A stretch of DNA of 64,000 bases, taken from Neopusillimonas maritima. Its GTDB lineage: Bacteria; Pseudomonadota; Gammaproteobacteria; Burkholderiales; Burkholderiaceae_B. The stretch covers positions 62,001 to 126,000 of the forward strand of contig NZ_NQOU01000006.1 of the NCBI RefSeq assembly GCF_003576595.1. The letters run 5' to 3'. This document shows, in pieces, positions 58,557 through 64,000 of this stretch (positions within the stretch are counted from its first letter, which is position 1; the number at the start of each line of letters is the position of its first letter). Position numbers and translations under genes: made by a program. The notes beneath the pieces were generated by a model that made no database searches, was not told where the DNA came from, and saw nothing but the letters and a program-made list of their open reading frames with translations.

Positions 58557-60524
58557 ATGCGTTTTATTGGCAAAGTCCTCAACACCCTATTGATCTTGGC
58601 ATGTTTCGCCTTTGCCTGGGCATGGGGGCAGGTCGCCGTTGCGCAGACCGCCTTGGGGCAAGGCATTACATTTCAGTGGTATGAGGATGTCGACGGATCG
58701 CTCACAGTGGATGAGTTCCTGGCATTGCCAAACGAGAAAATCAAAACCAGTAATCGCGTTTTATCCTTGGGATACACACGTTCTGCATTGTGGGTCCGTT
58801 TTTTCGCTCCGGTAGATAACGAGGCGCGGTGGTTACAGTTACGGCCCAATTTTTTGGATGACGTCACCTTGTTTTATCGGCCCAGCGCTGGGCCACAAGT
58901 AGCCGAAAATCCGCACCCTTGGGTGGTTCGCCAGACGGGGGATCGGTGGCCGCAAGCCCGCGGGGAAATTGACTATCGTTTTCCTGTCTATGTTTTACCG
59001 GCGTTGAGCGATCAAGCGGGGTATGAAGTGCTGGTGCGAGTGCAAAGTACCAGCGCTGTATTGTTGCAGGCGTCGTTGTGGTCGCCCACCGCTTTTGTTC
59101 AAGCCTCAACCCGAAGTACCGCATTCTGGGGCTTTTATTTCGGTTTGGCGGCGTTCTCAAGTATTTTGGCGCTGATTGCAGCCGTTTATTTGCGCCGGCG
59201 ATTGGTGTGGGCGCTGCTGGCGTTCTCTTTATCTTATTGGCTTGTGGCTTGCATACAGGGTTTTGTCGATTGGATGCTGCGTCCGCACTTTGCACTGGTT
59301 CAGCACTATTTAACCGGTATTCTCACCCTGCTAACGTATACAAGCCTGCTTTGGCTGGCCACCGAGGCGCTGGATTTGCGCAAGCACCACCCGCGTTTGA
59401 ATCGGCTGATGTGGTTCATTATTGGTTTGAATCTTTTTCTGCAAGTCAGTATTCCGTTTGATTTTTATGCTTTGGCCATCAATATTCAGGGCGTTGTATT
59501 TATTGTGACTGCCGTCGTGTTGGCTGTCAGTGCCTGGACGATTTGGCGCGATGCACAAAGCGGCGTAATGACGTTGGTGGTGGGCTTAATGCCGATGCTG
59601 TATGTCATTTCGGGCTTGTTGGCATTGGCGTCTTTATTCGGTTGGATTCCCTACGATGAAACCGTGTATGGTATTTGGCAGTACGTGATTATGGTCAATA
59701 TGTTCACGATACTTGCCTGGGTGGCTTTGCTTGTACGACAAGAATCGCGGGAAGCGCAAAGTCGCGTTCAATTGGCGCGTGAGCTTGATATCGAGCGCGA
59801 AGCCAGCTTTCATCAGCGCCAGTTTATTGGCATGGTCGCGCACGAGTTTCGCAATCCGTTGGCGGTTATTTCAAGTGCATTGGAAAATTTGCAATTGAAG
59901 TCTATTTCCGACGTACAGCGTCGGCGTCGATACCGCAATATGCGCCTGGCCACGAATAGGCTGGTTCAACTTACCGACAATTGTCTGGCGGATTCGCGTT
60001 TGAATGCAGAAGGGCTAACGTTGCAGCGCGATAGGGTGAATGTGCTGGATATGGTGCGTTCCGCCACCGAAGTGGTGGATCGGTCTGAGCGTCATCGTTG
60101 GCGTTTGTCGGTGAACGGCGAGGTAGGCCAACATAATTTGCGTTGTGATGTTCCGGTGCTTGCCGACCAGGCGATGTTGCGTATCGCATTGTCGAATTTG
60201 CTCGACAATGCGGTGAAATATAGTGAGCAGGGGCCGGTGGATATCGATGTGACGACACGTACGAGCGGCGTTGAAGAGCGTGTTGTTTGCATTTCGGTTC
60301 GTGACCGGGGTAAGGGCGTGGCCGCCGCTGATGCAGACATTATTTTCGAACGTTATCGGCGCCATGCATCGCAAGAAGCAGGGGGCGGTGGGGAAGACCC
60401 CGGTGGCACCGGCCTGGGCTTATATGTTGCGCGCCAGATCGCGCGTGCACACGGCGGTGATTTAGTGTTGGCACACAGTTCCGTTGAAGGCAGTTGTTTT
60501 AAGTTGTTCATACCCGGTGCATAG
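58557..60524 (+). CDS. 7TMR-DISM sensor histidine kinase
   Basis: 655-aa membrane kinase. A signal peptide (cleavage near VAVAQ) is followed by a periplasmic 7TMR-DISMED2 domain (about 35-180, e.g. YTRSALWVRFF), seven membrane segments (about 188-400) and the kinase core. H-box HEFRNPL has phospho-accepting His 429; the N-box is NLLDNAVKYS, G1 RDRGKGV and G2 GTGLGLYVA. 7TMR-DISM receptors sense small extracellular ligands, often carbohydrates, but the ligand here is unknown. A TATAGT lies only 5 bp before the ATG. Its partner regulator starts 35 bp downstream. Confidence 0.9.
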   Translation: MRFIGKVLNTLLILACFAFAWAWGQVAVAQTALGQGITFQWYEDVDGSLTVDEFLALPNEKIKTSNRVLSLGYTRSALWVRFFAPVDNEARWLQLRPNFLDDVTLFYRPSAGPQVAENPHPWVVRQTGDRWPQARGEIDYRFPVYVLPALSDQAGYEVLVRVQSTSAVLLQASLWSPTAFVQASTRSTAFWGFYFGLAAFSSILALIAAVYLRRRLVWALLAFSLSYWLVACIQGFVDWMLRPHFALVQHYLTGILTLLTYTSLLWLATEALDLRKHHPRLNRLMWFIIGLNLFLQVSIPFDFYALAINIQGVVFIVTAVVLAVSAWTIWRDAQSGVMTLVVGLMPMLYVISGLLALASLFGWIPYDETVYGIWQYVIMVNMFTILAWVALLVRQESREAQSRVQLARELDIEREASFHQRQFIGMVAHEFRNPLAVISSALENLQLKSISDVQRRRRYRNMRLATNRLVQLTDNCLADSRLNAEGLTLQRDRVNVLDMVRSATEVVDRSERHRWRLSVNGEVGQHNLRCDVPVLADQAMLRIALSNLLDNAVKYSEQGPVDIDVTTRTSGVEERVVCISVRDRGKGVAAADADIIFERYRRHASQEAGGGGEDPGGTGLGLYVARQIARAHGGDLVLAHSSVEGSCFKLFIPGA

Positions 60525-60559
60525 GCAGGCCGGATAAGAACCTAAAGGGGAGTGAGTGG

Positions 60560-61255
60560 GTGAAGGCAGGGCGTCAGGCACGGATTGCCATTATTGAGGA
60601 TAACGTGGGGCTTCAGGAGGAACTGATTTTCTTTCTGGAGTCGAAAGGGTTTTCCGTGTGGGCCGTGCCCAGTGCAGAGGCATTTTGGAAGCGCTTGCAT
60701 GCCGCCCCTGTTGATATCGTGCTCGTGGATATTGGCTTGCCGGGAGAAGACGGCTTTAGTGTGCTGGAGTATTTACGCGGACTGGGGGCGTACGGTTTGG
60801 TTGTGATGAGTGCGCGTGGCGCTCAAGCCGATCGGGCACGCGGACTAGCGCTCGGTGCGGATGCCTATTTGGTGAAACCAGTTAATTTTGCCGATTTGGC
60901 GGTTGTTCTGGCGCGGTTGTGGCAACGCTTAACGCAAGATAGCGATCATGGCGCCGCCGGCAATAGCGACGCATTAGCGTGGGCCTTGCGCGATGCGTGC
61001 CTGGTGGCGCCACAGGGGCAAAATTTACGGTTAACAGAACAGGAAACGCGTTTGTTGGAGACGTTGATGCGCTATCCCAATGAGGTTTGCGATAAAGCGT
61101 ATTTGCATGAACACCTTTTCGGTTTTCATGAAGAACCCGACACGCACCGCATTGACGTGGTGTTGAGCCGTTTGCGAAATAAGGCGCGCAAGGCGCAGTT
61201 TCCTTTGCCGATTCGGGTGGTGTTCGGCAAGGGTATTGTGTTCCTGGTTGATTAA
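60560..61255 (+). CDS. OmpR-family response regulator
   Basis: 231-aa regulator. The receiver has acidic residues IIEDN, phospho-accepting Asp 57 (VLVDIGLPGEDG) and the conserved Lys in YLVKPVN. The winged-helix DNA-binding domain has LTEQETRLLETLMRYPNEV and DTHRIDVVLSRLRNKA. It starts at GTG 60560 after AAAGGGGAG. It forms a two-component pair with the upstream kinase. A 9-bp tandem repeat and the giant autotransporter gene follow directly. Confidence 0.9.
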   Translation: MKAGRQARIAIIEDNVGLQEELIFFLESKGFSVWAVPSAEAFWKRLHAAPVDIVLVDIGLPGEDGFSVLEYLRGLGAYGLVVMSARGAQADRARGLALGADAYLVKPVNFADLAVVLARLWQRLTQDSDHGAAGNSDALAWALRDACLVAPQGQNLRLTEQETRLLETLMRYPNEVCDKAYLHEHLFGFHEEPDTHRIDVVLSRLRNKARKAQFPLPIRVVFGKGIVFLVD

Positions 61256-61280
61256 TTGCGCGCTGTCGTTATTACCACAC

Positions 61281-61307
61281 ATTGAGACAATTGAGACAAT
61301 TGAGACT
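61281..61307. repeat. 9-bp tandem repeat (ATTGAGACA, about 3 copies)
   Basis: Units at 61281-61289 and 61290-61298 are identical; the third (61299-61307) differs in its last base. It is the only tandem repeat in the 107-bp gap between the regulator and the autotransporter gene. It may be a set of direct half-sites for the OmpR-type regulator, which binds head-to-tail repeats (inference), although the 9-bp period is shorter than the usual 10-11 bp. Confidence 0.7.
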
Positions 61308-61362
61308 GACGTAAGAGTGGCATGCTGTGGCACATTTTCAGCAAATCTTTGTTGGAATGTGA

Positions 61363-64000
61363 ATGAAAAAGCCGTTGTTGTTGCCCAATGTTGTATTGAT
61401 GTCTTTGTTTGCGTACGCGGCCGGCGTGCAGGCGGGTACGGCCAGGGTGGAAACGGATGAGTCTGACCCAACGCGTCAATGGCAAATAAATGGCAGTGCG
61501 GTTAATTTAAATACCAATATCGATGTGTCAACGGGCTTTGATGCCGGTCTGAACCTCGACGGACTCTCCAACTTCAAGCAACAGAAGTTGAGTTTTTTGA
61601 ACAGCGCAAATCAGACGCCGCTTTCCATGACTGCGACTGTGTATGGTGTTGTTCCTAACCGTCCTCAACCCGCCCACTTGATTTCCAACGCGAACCAAAG
61701 CCTGGTTTCGGTAGTAGGCGTGGGCTCGAGCGACTTGCACCATAATACAGGTGCTGTTGGTCCTACTATTAACGGCACAATTAAAACAAGTGTTTATGTC
61801 GCGCTTGATGGTGGAAAGTACAACGCCAATGACGGTGGGCCCACGAGTGTTTACCACTTTCGTTCGCAAGGTGCCGACGGCAACAGCGATGAGTCGGGGT
61901 TCGTGGCGGCAGATCCTTTTGGTGCAAACGGCGGGAATGTGTCGGTTGACCTGTATAACTATGACAGTGCTCGTGCTAATGCGATTACTGCATCGGGAAC
62001 GTTGGCGCAAGGGTCGAGTAGTTTGCCATGGGAGGCAGGTGCGGCCTTGCTATCGGCCGTTTCACAGGGCGGGCAAGGCACCGTTCGTGACGCATTGCCG
62101 TTCGATGGCGGGTTTGGAGGTAATGTGTCGGTATGGACCGATCAGAACGCAGTTCTTACACTGGATGTGAATGCAAAGGCAAATTCCCCAGTGGTGGGTT
62201 TACTGGCACTATCGCGCGGTGGAAAAGGCTCTACTGTTGACGATCGTACGGGCCACAACGGTAAAGGCGGGGAAGTGGATGTTACGTTCTCCAGCATTAT
62301 CGAGGGCAGCAAGCCCTATTCAATGGGCATTGTGGCGGCAAGTGTGGGCGCCGCTTCACAGTATGAAACGTTAACTCGACCCAGCGCTTCCGGTGGCGGC
62401 AGCAATGTTTCCGTGCGGCTGGAGTATGCCGATATCAATCTTTCCAGTACAAATACCATTGGCGTGGTGGCAACCAGTACCGCCGAGAACCCCAAAGCCA
62501 ACGGCAGTATTGGCGGCTCGGGCAACAGCTACCGCGATGTGCTGGTATCGCTTGACTCCTCTAGTTCCATTTCGGTCGGAAATACCACCGACACGGCAAC
62601 GGCTACTGACACCACAATTGGCGTCTTGGCGAACAGCGCGGTGGGCTGGAGCAGCCAACCGTTTTTGGGTACGGCCCCTAGCTCCATGTCATCGCCCGGC
62701 AGTGTGGGTAATGTCACCATAGAAAACAAAGGCAGTATCACGGCATTGGGTAGTGGCGCCATTGGTGTACTGGCGCAGTCGATCGCCGGCAATGGGGCGA
62801 GTGCCAGTGGTGGCGTGTTGTCGTTTATTGGTGACTCCGGCGGAGCCGGTGGTACGGCCGGTAAAGTGACTTATAAGGGTGACGGCGGCAAAATTACCGC
62901 CAAGGGCGCGGGTGCAACGGGCTTGCTGATGCAGTCTATTGCCGGTGGTGGTGGTGACGGTGGCAATGCCGCAGGCTTGTTTGTGGCTGTGGGCGGCCAT
63001 GGCGGTCATGGTGGTGAAGCCGGTACGGTGAGTTTTTCACAAAAGAACCGTGCCAGCATCACGACCGAAGGCAATTACGCGCAAGGCGTTGTGCTGCAGT
63101 CGGTGGGCGGCGGCGGCGGTAATGGCGGGCATTCCAGCTCGTATTCAGTTGGTGTGCCAACTTCGACTTCAATCGGGGGGCGTGGAGGTATTGGCGGTGA
63201 TGGCGGAACGCTTGAATTTGGCGGGTTGAGTGATTCAGGGTCGGATCAGACCAGCACCATCACAACCTCCGGGCAGCACGCCCATGGCGTGGTGGCGCAT
63301 ACGATTGGTTCGGGCGGCGGCAAGGGTGGTGCGGCCCACAGTTATGACGGCGGTGTAGGGTTGAACGTAGCGCTGGGCGTGGGCGGTGATGGCGGCCATG
63401 CCGGTAACGGCGGCGATATTAAAGGCGTTAGTGGCGCGCCGGCCGCTTCGTCTTTCGGCGACGTTATTACAACGGGGCACGATGCCATTGGCATGCTGCT
63501 GCAAAGTATTGGCGGCGGCGGTGGTGTTGGGGGCGCCTCTACGGCCGATGCCTTTTCTACGTTGTCGATTCCGGAAGTGCCCAATATTAACGTGGGCATT
63601 GCGGTTGGCGGTACCGGCGGCATGGGCGGCAATGGCGGCAAAATTAATTTTGACCTTGCCAACAACATGACCACTCGCGGTGCGTTTTCCCACGGCTTTG
63701 TATTGCAAAGCGTAGGGGGTGGCGGTGGCGTGGGGGGTGATGCCACAGCAGGTGCAGCGGCTATTCTGGCCAACAATGAATTCACCATGAATACTACGTT
63801 GGGCTTAGGCGGTGATGGTGGCGCGGGTGGAAAAGGCGGCGCCATTGTCCTGGGTTTATCGGGTACCCAAGCCACACGCGGTCATGGGGCTTTGGCGATT
63901 CTTGCGCAGTCGATTGGCGGTGGCGGCGGTGCCGGTGGTGTGGGTAATGCGGCTAGCGTGGTGGCCATTCCGTTGGAAGAGAAGAATTATCAATTGGGTT
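61363..64000 (+). CDS. giant Gly-rich autotransporter adhesin, 5' part (no stop in window)
   Basis: 879 codons are open to the window edge. A signal peptide (MKKPLLLPNVVLMSLFAYAAGVQA, cleaved before GTARVE) is followed by a Ser/Asn-rich region and then, from about residue 465, repeats built around G-x-x-x-QSI-GGGGGxGG. A stop codon directly precedes ATG 61363, so the start is certain within the frame. This architecture matches large type V autotransporters with a C-terminal beta-barrel, which would lie beyond the window. It is presumably surface-displayed and may mediate adhesion. Out-of-frame ORFs here are shadows. The adjacent two-component system may control it. Confidence 0.85.
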   Translation, partial: MKKPLLLPNVVLMSLFAYAAGVQAGTARVETDESDPTRQWQINGSAVNLNTNIDVSTGFDAGLNLDGLSNFKQQKLSFLNSANQTPLSMTATVYGVVPNRPQPAHLISNANQSLVSVVGVGSSDLHHNTGAVGPTINGTIKTSVYVALDGGKYNANDGGPTSVYHFRSQGADGNSDESGFVAADPFGANGGNVSVDLYNYDSARANAITASGTLAQGSSSLPWEAGAALLSAVSQGGQGTVRDALPFDGGFGGNVSVWTDQNAVLTLDVNAKANSPVVGLLALSRGGKGSTVDDRTGHNGKGGEVDVTFSSIIEGSKPYSMGIVAASVGAASQYETLTRPSASGGGSNVSVRLEYADINLSSTNTIGVVATSTAENPKANGSIGGSGNSYRDVLVSLDSSSSISVGNTTDTATATDTTIGVLANSAVGWSSQPFLGTAPSSMSSPGSVGNVTIENKGSITALGSGAIGVLAQSIAGNGASASGGVLSFIGDSGGAGGTAGKVTYKGDGGKITAKGAGATGLLMQSIAGGGGDGGNAAGLFVAVGGHGGHGGEAGTVSFSQKNRASITTEGNYAQGVVLQSVGGGGGNGGHSSSYSVGVPTSTSIGGRGGIGGDGGTLEFGGLSDSGSDQTSTITTSGQHAHGVVAHTIGSGGGKGGAAHSYDGGVGLNVALGVGGDGGHAGNGGDIKGVSGAPAASSFGDVITTGHDAIGMLLQSIGGGGGVGGASTADAFSTLSIPEVPNINVGIAVGGTGGMGGNGGKINFDLANNMTTRGAFSHGFVLQSVGGGGGVGGDATAGAAAILANNEFTMNTTLGLGGDGGAGGKGGAIVLGLSGTQATRGHGALAILAQSIGGGGGAGGVGNAASVVAIPLEEKNYQLG
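62755..63940 (+). repeat. in-frame Gly-rich passenger repeat (67-68 residues)
   Basis: The motif (A/H)xGxxxQS(I/V)GGGGGxGG or a close variant occurs at 62755, 62911, 63076, 63277, 63481, 63685 and 63886. The last four intervals are 201, 204, 204 and 201 bp, a regular period of 67-68 residues; the first two are shorter (156 and 165 bp) and more divergent. The repeat is protein-level; DNA identity between copies is limited. Confidence 0.85.

Noticed and set aside
61751-62722. Three plus-strand ORFs within the autotransporter region
   Set aside because: They are in a different frame from the continuous 61363-64000 frame, which starts with a signal peptide and carries regular repeats.
63342-63875. 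Pro-rich minus-strand ORF of 177 aa opposite the autotransporter
   Set aside because: It is the complement of the Gly-rich repeats; PPxPP composition follows from GGxGG codons.
62755-63940. Regular repeats with about 200-bp period as a CRISPR array
   Set aside because: The repeats are protein-level Gly codons without identical short DNA units and spacers, and no cas gene is nearby.

Overview
The window looks like chromosomal DNA from a betaproteobacterium of the order Burkholderiales, most likely Alcaligenaceae (Bordetella/Advenella/Pusillimonas relatives). This is inferred from gene order (ispG-hisS-yfgM-bamB-der, hfq-hflX-hflK-hflC-hisZ-purA, rpsU-dnaG-rpoD), from the Lys/Ala-rich N-terminal extension on RpoD and from intermediate GC content. 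No tRNA, rRNA, CRISPR array or replication origin was recognised.

Region 1 (1-17.7 kb) is a conserved housekeeping block, all on the + strand. It holds the end of ispG, then hisS, yfgM, bamB, der, hisC, hfq, hflX, hflK, hflC, hisZ, purA, a phosphoribosyltransferase gene, and the rpsU-dnaG-rpoD macromolecular-synthesis cluster. Genes overlap by a few bases or are separated by clear terminators. The hflC-hisZ gap contains a promoter followed about 60 nt later by a very strong terminator.

Region 2 (17.7-36 kb) is metabolic and transport cargo. It holds an MFS exporter, a complete branched-chain-amino-acid-type ABC transporter (binding protein, livHMGF), a DUF3820 protein, a luciferase-like oxidoreductase, a secreted nuclease, a photolyase, a TonB-dependent receptor, a second MFS exporter, a CPA1 Na+/H+ antiporter, an alpha/beta hydrolase, a pirin and an I78-type inhibitor lipoprotein.

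Region 3 (35.2-41.8 kb) is a LysR-controlled catabolic cluster: a branched-chain aminotransferase, a frameshifted M24 peptidase, an ornithine-cyclodeaminase/mu-crystallin enzyme, a prolidase-like amidohydrolase and an orphan TRAP binding protein. Immediately after its terminator sits a group II intron, probably class C (41841-45180). The intron's reverse transcriptase is split by a complete IS3-family (IS150-like) element with 40-bp terminal inverted repeats and a 4-bp GACC target duplication.

Region 4 (45.2-58.4 kb) holds a chemoreceptor with a sigma-28-like promoter, metE divergent from metR with a perfect MetR box, a KtrAB-type potassium uptake pair, a cold-shock protein, a RES/Xre-type toxin-antitoxin pair with a palindromic operator, and a polyamine-type ABC transporter on the minus strand.

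Region 5 (58.5-64 kb) encodes a 7TM-DISM sensor kinase and an OmpR-type regulator. These are followed by a 9-bp tandem repeat and the first 879 codons of a very large Gly-rich autotransporter adhesin with a 67-68-residue repeat. Its reading frame is still open at the window edge.
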